From assembly GCA_907163375.1 (NCBI GenBank), contig CAJQUW010000891.1:344090-408089 (forward strand): 64,000 bases of DNA. Reading direction: 5' to 3'. This stretch comes from Prostheceraeus crozeri. Taxonomy: Eukaryota > Platyhelminthes > Polycladida > Euryleptidae. Shown here piece by piece: positions 42,301-53,800 of the stretch; the first letter of the stretch is position 1; each line of letters opens with the position of its first letter. The notes under the pieces are model-generated. The model did not search any database and was not told the DNA's origin. It saw only the letters and a list, made by a program, of their open reading frames with translations. The position numbers and the translations under genes were made by a program.

Positions 42301-45300
42301 TCTATAATTTTACCATCGAATAGATGAAATTAACCAGGGATGCTAGTATCATTGTACAATCTGTATTGTAAGTTTATAGCACATTTTTGTCGTGGAGTGA
42401 TGAATTCTACATGTTGCATGAATACAACATTGTAAAATTTACGAACATGAAGAACTTACTTTACAAATTGAAATACATTCATTACATTCCTGGCAAATTC
42501 CAGTCACTCCAGCATAGATGTGGCGCAAAGGCCATACATTATCTTCGATATAAATTGCACATGTCACAGAGACATTCAAATGCAAATTAAATAACCGTGT
42601 ATAAAATCAACATCATGTTTATAGCAATGTATTGAAGACACAAGGAAAATTCATGCACAACGTGAATTAATGAAACGCAAATGAATCAGTCTCTAACACA
42701 GTTTTCAATCTCCGATTCAAAAAACATTTCTAATGAATTTATGGAATAAAAAATTAGAAAGAAGAGCTTTTACATGTTATTTGTAATTAGTAAAATAAGG
42801 TATTTTTCAAAAAAGACTCTGATCGAATAACAAATCATAATTCTAAAAGCTATCAGAGAAGTGTATTTTCTAGAAATGTTTTAAAACGATTAAAATGGCA
42901 GTGCAAGCGATTATTCGGAAGATGTTACTCTGAAATATTCTTTATATATTTTCTTGATGCAGCATTGTCGACCGGAAGGGTGCCATGACAGTTTATTGAG
43001 AAATTTAGTTGAAAGATATTTGAAATCATAATAAGAAACGATTGATCACTCATTCAGCTTATGGAGTTTTCTTCTGGAGCAAATATGTTATGGCACGGTA
43101 CGCTTCTTCCCTTTGAGCTATACCGAATATAACGCTGTAGATTGAAGTGTATTCTTTTGTTCTTAATTCAAATTTCAAGCATGATTGATTTTCCGCACAA
43201 TAGTAATCGTGTAAGAAAATATTTGTTAGACCTACATTTGGTAAAATAATTGTTCTTGCTAAAATTATCCTTTGTACGATAGCATTCATAGAGATTACAA
43301 AAACTGAGCCCTGCTCTCCCCAAGTAAACAGCAGAAGGAATGGATATCCTTCAAAAATAAAATTTTCCATACGTATTTAGAAAATGCACAAAGTTTTACC
43401 ACCGTATAGGATGACGTTCATATAGTAGCACACATCGAACGATCAGATACAAATAATTTTGAAGAAAATCACTGTTATCAACATAAAGAAAATTTCTCTT
43501 TCCGGATTTGATCATCCTTCATTTGAAAATCCTTCCAACCAGAAAACATGCCCACAGTCCGAATGGCGTATTTCACGTCATCTGAAACACTGTCATTTCG
43601 AGTCGAACACCGTCGCGACGTCATCATCACATTTTTAAGAATAGAGGTGATGTCACGAAAAATTTACAGTTCAACGGAGAAACAATCACCAGTACTATGA
43701 AGTTTGAAGCGATGATACGAGGTCACTGAAAAAAACATCTTCAGTTGGACCACAAGACGTTTGTCCGAATCTGATGATCGGTGGGACGTTGCGAATATAT
43801 GAGAGATTTATGGGTAAATAATAATTCCAGTATTTCGGGGTTAATTAGCTCACAAGACAAGACGAAAAAACAGCCGAGCGTAGGTCAGGTATTGAGTCAT
43901 TGATGCATAGATACGACGAGTTTGCGCAGCCTCAGCAATAAGCACCTGTAAAAAAGAAGACAAATTTTGTGCTGATGTGCAGAGCAGCTAGAATTATCAT
44001 ACTTAACTAATCTTAATTAACATTCTATAGGTAGGCCTACTCAAAGTTGAGAAGAGAAATCATTTATAGTAATTTTAGGTGTTGTAGTAAAGACTATTAA
44101 GAAAACTGCTTTTGACTCATTTCATCTCTGACAATGTGGCAAGCGATATTATTCTTAGGAATTTTGATAGCAAATGAAGATATTCAGGAGTGGTTGAATT
44201 GTGATCATTAACAATTTATGAATTATTTTTTAATCAATGTTTGTAGTATCTATTAATAATTTTATTTTGATATTCAAGTACCGGTAACTGTTTTTACAAA
44301 AATGCAATCTGCAAATAAAAAACGGAGTATAGCCTATTGCCGACCGCCTGTCAATCGTTCGTGAAATGAAGATAGTCAGGAATGCTTGAATTTTCTATAA
44401 TATTAACACCGTACATGTAATTTCATTTTGTTAAAATCACAATCTGCAAACACACACATAATGTCATCTTGTCTACCGTTTATATGACAGCATCTCTTCA
44501 GGTATTCATGGTGACATGCGGGCCTACAACTAACATGTGACCATAATAACTAGGCCTACGATGATATGAAAAGTGCGATGCATAATTTGTAATAAGTAAA
44601 CACAAATTGATATAAAAGAGTGGCAATGAGTTTGTACTTCGATTGTTTTTTATTAATCGTAAGGCATGAAAAATAATTGATTTTGCAAAACTAAACCTAT
44701 TGTTGGACTGCAACGCATAACTGATCTTTATTACAGTGTGCAGTCCGTCGTGTAGCATCTATGCCTTTTGTGTGCTTGATCATTTTTCTTAAACGACTCG
44801 AAATATCAAATTGATATCATTTTCTAAAATGTAGCGATTCTGAAAAAATTAATTGAATATCATGGGCGTTAGCTACAGGTTTTCAGTTCAATATTTATGA
44901 AATGGAAATAGTGACCTATTTAAACAAGCTTCCTTGATGAATCCATTTTTCAGAAACAAGATTAAAATTGTATAACTTAAGCAGATATCGAATAGCTCAA
45001 TAGTTTGTCCGTATTGATAAAAATATTCTCCATCTAAACTTTTTGTAGTCTTGGAATAGATTTTTTATGCCTTATACCATGTTCAATTGTTTCAATTTTT
45101 TTTCAATTATTTGTCATCCAAATATTGATGCCATAGCACAAGTATAGCCTACTATTGAAGTGCTAAATTGAAATGGTTTTAATGCGTTAATTTAAGTTCT
45201 TTCATGCTCATAGTTTCTAGCATGCAACTATTTTGTCTCAACATGCCCAGATTTTTGTGCTATTTTCAAAGCAATCAGAAATTACGAATTTAAAAGCAGT

Positions 45301-45413
45301 GTATTACCGTTTCAACATATTCCCATTTGATTATGATTCTTTTCACGACTTTTGATCGATTTTTTCAACGAGAAACGTCGTCGTGAAAACTGATATGCAT
45401 GCACATTCTCATG
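42301..45413. other. Interior of the 5.87-kb element, nothing recognised
   Basis: AT-rich, with short open frames such as 42387-42590 (+) and 43059-43370 (-). None shows a transposase motif, splice-supported structure or known domain. Confidence 0.45.
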
Positions 45414-45495
45414 TTGAATTCAAAGTGAATAGGTCTTGGGTTTTCCATCACACAAATGATGTCACATGCCCAAGACTTATTCACTTTGAATTCAA
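45414..45495. repeat. Hairpin 1: 27-bp stem, 28-nt loop
   Basis: The arms at 45414-45440 (TTGAATTCAAAGTGAATAGG...) and 45469-45495 pair over 27 positions with one G-U type mismatch. The size and loop are like a small-RNA precursor, but could also be a fold-back DNA feature of the surrounding element. Confidence 0.85.
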
Positions 45496-45506
45496 TATGC
45501 CAAGAA

Positions 45507-45595
45507 TTCCTCTTAGCAGCACATTTTAGGAGTTCTTGATAGTTATGATATTTATGTATAAATAAAGGATTCCCAAAATGTGCTGCTAAGAGGAA
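45507..45595. repeat. Hairpin 2: 21-bp perfect stem, 47-nt loop
   Basis: The arms TTCCTCTTAGCAGCACATTT (45507-45526, plus T) and its exact inverse at 45575-45595 lie only 11 bp after hairpin 1. The two hairpins share no obvious sequence. Confidence 0.85.
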
Positions 45596-47509
45596 CCGAG
45601 AGGAATTGAGATATTTTGTTGTTGCCAGTAAATTAAATTAAGTGTGACGCTAGTAGCTTTCTAGTATTTGCAAAATTAATAGCAGAGATAGCAGCACAGT
45701 CATAGAAATGTCTCTACGTGTTCATGGTCAATAAACCAACTTTTGATTTATCGATTGTATCATATGACCAAATCTTTCCTTTGATTTTGTTTTCGGGATT
45801 TCCAAATACATGTACCTAGACTTGCAGTTAAATGCTGTAAGTTGACAAAATAAATTTGGAAACATTTAGAAGCTTACCCTTTTTCTGCGGTTTGATCCAA
45901 GTGATGAATTTTTAATTCTGATGCACAAATCAAAGGAACTTGATGGCTTCATTGAGTGGAAGAACTCACTGACTACATGCGAGTGTTCATTTTTGAATTG
46001 TGCTCCATGTTGTGCATGAAAACTAAGTAAGATAATGAAAAAACGTAGACGATGAATAAATAAAGGTGTGTAAGTAGAATATCCTCTTGATGCGCTGACT
46101 TTTGTAATATTAAGCAGTTAACACGGGTTCACGAGAACGAAGAGCGCACAACTTGGGCAGCTTTCTGTCCCACGCACAGAACTAGATTCATCTGCGCGCG
46201 CTTCGGTTTCCTAGAAAGGAAGAGTTATATGTAACCTTATATCGAAATGGCACAGAATTAGACAACTTGCTCCTTCTCGAATGGAAAATTCGTGTATCGC
46301 TTGCTATTGGAAATGGCAAACAATAAGCTGTCAGCAAAGGACAACAGAGCCAGTGAGAGATGCGTGCGTGCTGTGATATCACTTCGCACACACCAAAACA
46401 CACATCGATGCCTGGCTTCGATTCAATGTATGCACTATACAGTGAGCAATGCCGAGGAGAGGATGTGAAATCATCAAGTGAACTAATTTTCGTACGCCTG
46501 CTACTTTCTTTAATAATGATCGGAAGGGTCAACATTATGGAGAAAACTTGTGGGCAATGATCTGAATTCTTCGAATCTGAAGGAATTTTGGCAATCGAAG
46601 CACTTCGCTGGAACTCACATTAATCCCCAAGCGACGCACGACTTTTTTCCTATCTCTGTAAGGTATTAGGAATTCCTTTTTGGCCACCTAATAGGCTCCT
46701 CAATGTGCCGTCCATTTCGTATTAATCACGCTTCTAGCAAACCGAAGCAGAGAAACAAAATATTTAATTCTATGGTCCCACGTGATGGGCGGACAATAAT
46801 TATTAAGCAGGGACGCTGAGTCACAGGTATCAACAGTTCCCAGCGAGAGAATATTATCGACCGCTCATGGCTCGCGAATGCGGCCACGATCAGGCTGCCA
46901 ACAATGTGACCGAACTTCCTCAGCTGCGTGCGCGTGGCGAATTTCCTTAATATAGTGACGGAAAGTTATAGAAGCGAGATACGATTACGCAGACTGAGCG
47001 AGATACTTATGCAATTGTTTCTTTCAGTTACATGCTGATTTAATATCATAAGTTTTGCAAATTACTAGCTAAGTAATTTAGCGATCACACGAGCAAACTG
47101 ATCAAAGTCGACTTGCTGATGGGCACGGTGTGGAACTTAGAAACTTCAATAAATGTTTCAATTTGAGAAGAAAAATGTGTGCCGATAGAATTGCTTAATA
47201 TTGAAAAAATATGTCATGTGTAGGCCTAATATTGTTGACCTGTTCGTCAGCATTGACTGATGTTATTGCCATTGTAGCTACAATGTACATGTAGTGAATG
47301 TGAAAGATGATGAAAAATGAGTAGAAGAAGAGGAAGAAAAGAGGAACGAGTGAGTGAGTGAGAAAGAGAGAAGCGATGAAGTCACCTGAATATCTTAATT
47401 ATACCCACCATTTCATCAAATATAAAGGGCATATATAAAACACTCGAAATAATAGTAGACATGCATATTTCATATGTCGTATAGGCCCTATATGTTTCAC
47501 ATGTCGATA
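45596..47509. other. Interior of the 5.87-kb element with a GC-richer block
   Basis: No gene is supported. The block at about 46.1-47.0 kb is less AT-rich and contains CpG-bearing words such as gcgtgcgcgtggcg. It could be a captured promoter or leader. A GAGT/GA-rich simple repeat lies at about 47310-47375. Confidence 0.4.
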
Positions 47510-47815
47510 TCCATGGATCATCGATGTTTTATCCATGAGCGATTCTTTGAGTAATTTAAATGCATTTGTTACTTCTTACAGCATCAATATTATTAGTAAA
47601 GTCGGTATCTAACTCAAATGGACAATTCTTCTCTACAGGAAACGCTCTTTTAATTATGTATTTTATCCACGTACATGGATCATCGATGTTTTTACCATGT
47701 ACAATTCCAAATTACTATTCTGAGTAATTTTTATATACATTTCCCACTCTTTACAATGCTAAATATTATTAATATAGTTATATCTACACCAAAATAGACC
47801 ATTTTATTTAATAAG
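47510..47815. repeat. Degenerate tandem duplication near the right end of the 5.87-kb element
   Basis: Two blocks each begin CATGGATCATCGATGTTTT and proceed through similar GAGTAATTT, ATGCAtt or ATACAttt, CTT-ACA and ATATTATTA words (about 47514 and 47675). They look like a diverged subterminal duplication of about 160 bp. Confidence 0.6.
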
Positions 47816-47890
47816 GAATGAAATTTCTTGATAGGATTTATCCATGATACATGCATCATGCATGTTTTATCCAAAAACGGGCATCTAGGG

Positions 47891-50800
47891 TTAGAGCGGT
47901 TACAAGATTTTAGGTCGGAGCTCGCTCACCTGAAAAAATCCTAAGTGTCAGAGTGGCTTTGTATGGGTAAAATTTTGAAAATTGTCCAAAGTGTGGAATT
48001 TCGACCTGGGACCGTCACCAAAACATTTTTCATCAAATTTCACTGACCCCCCCCCGACAGCAATCTTCTAACTTTGGTTCTAGTGAACGGATTTTGTCTT
48101 ACAGCTACTCGTTTGAAAGAGGAGAAAAAACTGCTCGACGCCATTTTTTTACCGCGAGTCAATCGGACCAGCCGTTCAAAAGTTAGAGCTGTTACAAGAT
48201 TTTAGGTCGGAGCTCACCTGAAAAAATCCAAAGTGTCAGAGTGGCTTTGTATGGGTAAAATTTTGAAAATTTTCCAAAGTGTGTCATTTCGACCTGGGAC
48301 CTTCACCAAAACATTTTTCATCAAATTTCACTGACCCCCCCCCCCCCCCCCGACAGCAATCTTCTAACTTTGGTTCTAGTGAACGGATTTTGTCTTACAG
48401 CTACTCGTTTGAAAGAGGAGAAAAAACTGCTCGACGCCATTTTTGCCGCGAGTCAATCGGACCAGCCGTTCAAAAGTTAGAGCTGTTACAAGATTTTAGG
48501 TCGGAGCTCACCTGAAAAAATCCTAAGTGTCAGAGTGGCTTTGTATGGGGAAAATTTTGAAAATTTTCCAAAGTGTGGCATTTCGACCTGGGACCTTCAC
48601 CAAAACATTTTTCATCAAATTTCTCGGACCCCCCCCCCCCCGACAGCAATCTTCTAACTTTGGTTCTAGTGGACGGATTTGTCTTACAGCTACTCGTTTG
48701 AAAGAGGAGAAAAAACTGCTCGACGCCATTTTTGCCGCGAGTCAATCGGACCAGCCGTTCAAAAGTTAGAGCTGTTACAAGATTTTAGGTCGGAGCTCAC
48801 CTGAAAAAATCCAAAGTGTCAGAGTGGCTTTGTATGGGTAAAATTTTGAAAATTTTCCAAAGTGTGGAATTTCGACCTGGGACCTTCACCAAAACATTTT
48901 TCATCAAATTTCTCGGACCCCCCCCCCCCCCCGACAGCAATCTTCTAACTTTGGTTCTAGTGGACGGATTTTGTCTTACAGCTACTCGTTTGAAAGAGGA
49001 GAAAAAACTGCTCGACGCCATTTTTTGCCGCGAGTCAATCGGACCAGCCGTTCAAAAGTTAGAGCTGTTACAAGATTTTAGGTCGGAGCTCACCTGAAAA
49101 AATCCTAAGTGTCAGAGTGGCTTTGTATGGGTAAAATTTTGAAAATTTTCCAAAGTGTGTCATTTCGACCTGGGACCTTCACCAAAACATTTTTCATCAA
49201 ATTTCACTGACCCCCCCCCCCCCCGACAGCATCTAACTTTGGTTCTAGTGAACGGATTTTGTCTTACAGCTACTCGTTTGAAAGAGGAGAAAAAACTGCT
49301 CGACGCCATTTTTGCCGCGAGTCAATCGGACCAGCCGTTCAAAAGTTAGAGCGGTTACAAGATTTTAGGTCGGAGCTCGCTCACCTGAAAAAATCCTAAG
49401 TGTCAGAGTGGCTTTGTATGGGTAAAATTTTGAAAATTTTCCAAAGTGTGTAATTTCGACCTGGGACCTTCACCAAAACATTTTTCATCAAATTTCACTG
49501 ACCCCCCCCCCCCCCGACAGCAATCTTCTAACTTTGGTTCTAGTGGACGGATTTTGTCTTACAGCTACTCGTTTGAAAGAGGAGAAAAAACTGCTCGACG
49601 CCATTTTTGCCGCGAGTCAATCGGACCAGCCGTTCAAAAGTTAGAGCTGTTACAAGATTTTAGGTCGGAGCTCGCTCACCTGAAAAAATCCTAAGTGTCA
49701 GAGTGGCTTTGTATGGGTAAAATTTTGAAAATTTTCCAAAGTGTGTCATTTCGACCTGGGACCTTCACCAAAACATTTTTCATCAAATTTCACTGACCCC
49801 CCCCCCCCCCGACAGCAATCTTCTAACTTTGGTTCTAGTGAACGGATTTTGTCTTACAGCTACTCGTTTGAAAGAGGAGAAAAAACTGCTCGACGCCATT
49901 TTTTGCCGCGAGTCAATCGGACCAGCCGTTCAAAAGTTAGAGCTGTTACAAGATTTTAGGTCGGAGCTCACCTGAAAAAATCCTAAGTGTCAGAGTGGCT
50001 TTGTATGGGTAAAATTTTGAAAATTTTCCAAAGTGTGGCATTTCGACCTGGGACCTTCACCAAAACATTTTTCATCAAATTTCACGGACCCCCCCCCCCC
50101 CGACAGCAATCTTCTAACTTTGGTTCTAGTGAACGGATTTTGTCTTACAGCTACTCGTTTGAAAGAGGAGAAAAAACTGCTCGACGCCATTTTTGCCGCG
50201 AGTCAATCGGACCAGCCGTTCAAAAGTTAGAGCTGTTACAAGATTTTAGGTCGGAGCTCACCTGAAAAAATCCTAAGTGTCAGAGTGGCTTTGTATGGGT
50301 AAAATTTTGAAAATTTTCCAAAGTGTGTAATTTCGACCTGGGACCTTCACCAAAACATTTTTCATCAAATTTCACTGACCCCCCCCCCCCGACAGCAATC
50401 TTCTAACTTTGGTTCTAGTGGACGGATTTTGTCTTACAGCTACTCGTTTGAAAGAGGAGAAAAAACTGCTCGACGCCATTTTTGCCGCGAGTCAATCGGA
50501 CCAGCCGTTCAAAAGTTAGAGCTGTTACAAGATTTTAGGTCGGAGCTCACCTGAAAAAATCCTAAGTGTCAGAGTGGCTTTGTATGGGTAAAATTTTGAA
50601 AATTTTCCAAAGTGTGTCATTTCGACCTGGGACCTTCACCAAAACATTTTTCATCAAATTTCACTGACCCCCCCCCCCCCGACAGCAATCTTCTAACTTT
50701 GGTTCTAGTGAACGGATTTTGTCTTACAGCTACTCGTTTGAAAGAGGAGAAAAAACTGCTCGACGCCATTTTTTGCCGCGAGTCAATCGGACCAGCCGTT

Positions 50801-53800
50801 CAAAAGTTAGAGCTGTTACAAGATTTTAGGTCGGAGCTCTCTCACCTGAAAAAATCCTAAGTGTCAGAGTGGCTTTGTATGGGTAAAATTTTGAAAATTT
50901 TCCAAAGTGTGTCATTTCGACCTGGGACCTTCACCAAAACATTTTTCATCAAATTTCACTGACCCCCCCCCCCCCGACAGCAATCTTCTAACTTTGGTTC
51001 TAGTGAACGGATTTTGTCTTACAGCTACTCGTTTGAAAGAGGAGAAAAAACTGCTCGACGCCATTTTTGCCGCGAGTCAATCGGACCAGCCGTTCAAAAG
51101 TTAGAGCTGTTACAAGATTTTAGGTCGGAGCTCACCTGAAAAAATCCTAAGTGTCAGAGTGGCTTTGTATGGGTAAAATTTTGAAAATTTTCCAAAGTGT
51201 GTCATTTCGACCTGGGACCTTCACCAAAACATTTTTCATCAAATTTCACTGACCCCCCCCCCCCCCCGACAGCAATCTTCTAACTTTGGTTCTAGTGAAC
51301 GGATTTTGTCTTACAGCTACTCGTTTGAAAGAGGAGAAAAAACTGCTCGACGCCATTTTTGCCGCGAGTCAATCGGACCAGCCGTTCAAAAGTTAGAGCT
51401 GTTACAAGATTTTAGGTCGGAGCTCACCTGAAAAAATCCTAAGTGTCAGAGTGGCTTTGTATGGGTAAAATTTTGAAAATTTTCCAAAGTGTGTCATTTC
51501 GACCTGGGACCTTCACCAAAACATTTTTCATCAAATTTCACTGACCCCCCCCCCCCCGACAGCAATCTTCTAACTTTGGTTCTAGTGAACGGATTTTGTC
51601 TTACAGCTACTCGTTTTGAAAGAGGAGAAAAAACTGCTCGACGCCATTTTTGCCGCGAGTCAATCGGACCAGCCGTTCAAAAGTTAGAGCTGTTACAAGA
51701 TTTTAGGTCGGAGCTCACCTGAAAAAATCCTAAGTGTCAGAGTGGCTTTGTATGGGTAAAATTTTGAAAATTTTCCAAAGTGTGTCATTTCGACCTGGGA
51801 CCTTCACCAAAACATTTTTCATCAAATTTCACTGACCCCCCCCCCCCCGACAGCAATCTTCTAACTTTGGTTCTAGTGAACGGATTTTGTCTTACAGCTA
51901 CTCGTTTGAAAGAGGAGAAAAAACTGCTCGACGCCATTTTTGCCGCGAGTCAATCGGACCAGCCGTTCAAAAGTTAGAGCTGTTACAAGATTTTAGGTCG
52001 GAGCTCACCTGAAAAAATCCTAAGTGTCAGAGTGGCTTTGTATGGGTAAAATTTTGAAAATTTTCCAAAGTGTGTCATTTCGACCTGGGACCTTCACCAA
52101 AACATTTTTCATCAAATTTCACTGACCCCCCCCCCCCCGACAGCAATCTTCTAACTTTGGTTCTAGTGAACGGATTTTGTCTTACAGCTACTCGTTTGAA
52201 AGAGGAGAAAAAACTGCTCGACGCCATTTTTGCCGCGAGTCAATCGGACCAGCCGTTCAAAAGTTAGAGCTGTTACAAGATTTTAGGTCGGAGCTCACCT
52301 GAAAAAATCCTAAGTGTCAGAGTGGCTTTGTATGGGTAAAATTTTGAAAATTTTCCAAAGTGTGTCATTTCGACCTGGGACCTTCACCAAAACATTTTTC
52401 ATCAAATTTCACTGACCCCCCCCCCCCCCGACAGCAATCTTCTAACTTTGGTTCTAGTGAACGGATTTTGTCTTACAGCTACTCGTTTGAAAGAGGAGAA
52501 AAAACTGCTCGACGCCATTTTTGCCGCGAGTCAATCGGACCAGCCGTTCAAAAGTTAGAGCTGTTACAAGATTTTAGGTCGGAGCTCACCTGAAAAAATC
52601 CTAAGTGTCAGAGTGGCTTTGTATGGGTAAAATTTTGAAAATTTTCCAAAGTGTGGAATTTCGACCTGGGACCTTCACCAAAACATTTTTCATCAAATTT
52701 CACTGACCCCCCCCCCCCCGACAGCAATCTTCTAACTTTGGTTCTAGTGAACGGATTTTGTCTTACAGCTACTCGTTTGAAAGAGGAGAAAAAACTGCTC
52801 GACGCCATTTTTGCCGCGAGTCAATCGGACCAGCCGTTCAAAAGTTAGAGCTGTTACAAGATTTTAGGTCGGAGCTCACCTGAAAAAATCCTAAGTGTCA
52901 GAGTGGCTTTGTATGGGTAAAATTTTGAAAATTTTCCAAAGTGTGTCATTTCGACCTGGGACCTTCACCAAAACATTTTTCATCAAATTTCACTGACCTC
53001 CCCCCCCCCCGACAGCAATCTTCTAACTTTGGTTCTAGTGAACGGATTTTGTCTTACAGCTACTCGTTTGAAAGAGGAGAAAAAACTGCTCGACGCCATT
53101 TTTGCCGCGAGTCAATCGGACCAGCCGTTCAAAAGTTAGAGCTGTTACAAGATTTTAGGTCGGAGCTCACCTGAAAAAATCCTAAGTGTCAGAGTGGCTT
53201 TGTATGGGTAAAATTTTGAAAATTTTCCAAAGTGTGGAATTTCGACCTGGGACCTTCACCAAAACATTTTTCATCAAATTTCACTGACCCCCCCCCCCCG
53301 ACAGCAATCTTCTAACTTTGGTTCTAGTGAACGGATTTTGTCTTACAGCTACTCGTTTGAAAGAGGAGAAAAAACTGCTCGACGCCATTTTTGCCGCGAG
53401 TCAATCGGACCAGTCGTTCAAAAGTTAGAGCTGTTACAAGATTTTAGGTCGGAGCTCACCTGAAAAAATCCTAAGTGTCAGAGTGGCTTTGTATGGGTAA
53501 AATTTTGAAAATTTTCCAAAGTGTGGAATTTCGACCTGGGACCTTCACCAAAACATTTTTCATCAAATTTCACTGACCTCCCCCCCCTCTGGACAGCAAT
53601 CTTCTAACTTTGGTTCTAGTGAACGGATTTTGTCTTACAGCTACTCGTTTGAAAGAAGAGGAGAAAAATTCACTGAAAGACGGCGATTTGTTGCCCGGCG
53701 TCAATCGGACCAGCCGTTCAAAAGTTAGAGCTGTTACAAGATTTTAGGTCGGAGCTCACCTGAAAAAATCCTAAGTGTCAGAGTGGCTTTGTATGGGTAA

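Larger units (their letters stand above)
42022..47890. mobile_element. Unclassified 5.87-kb DNA element with 36-bp perfect inverted repeats
   Basis: Both ends begin CCCTAGATGCCCGTTTTTGG inward and remain identical for 36 bp. It interrupts a satellite monomer; about 14 bp of monomer (CAGCCGTTCAAAAG) are missing and no target duplication is visible. The CCCTAG start recalls piggyBac-type ends, but no TTAA flank is present. The interior is AT-rich, with no transposase or other recognisable long frame, so it is probably non-autonomous or has captured unrelated DNA. A GC-richer block lies at about 46.1-47.0 kb. Confidence 0.8.

Noticed and set aside
43059-43640. Minus-strand frames (103 residues at 43059-43370 and about 49 residues near 43.5-43.6 kb) as a transposase
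   Set aside because: No catalytic motif or zinc finger recognised and no convincing splice junction between them.
46188-46560. Overlapping open frames on both strands in the GC-richer block of the 5.87-kb element
   Set aside because: No domain, no splice support and frames on both strands; better explained by composition.
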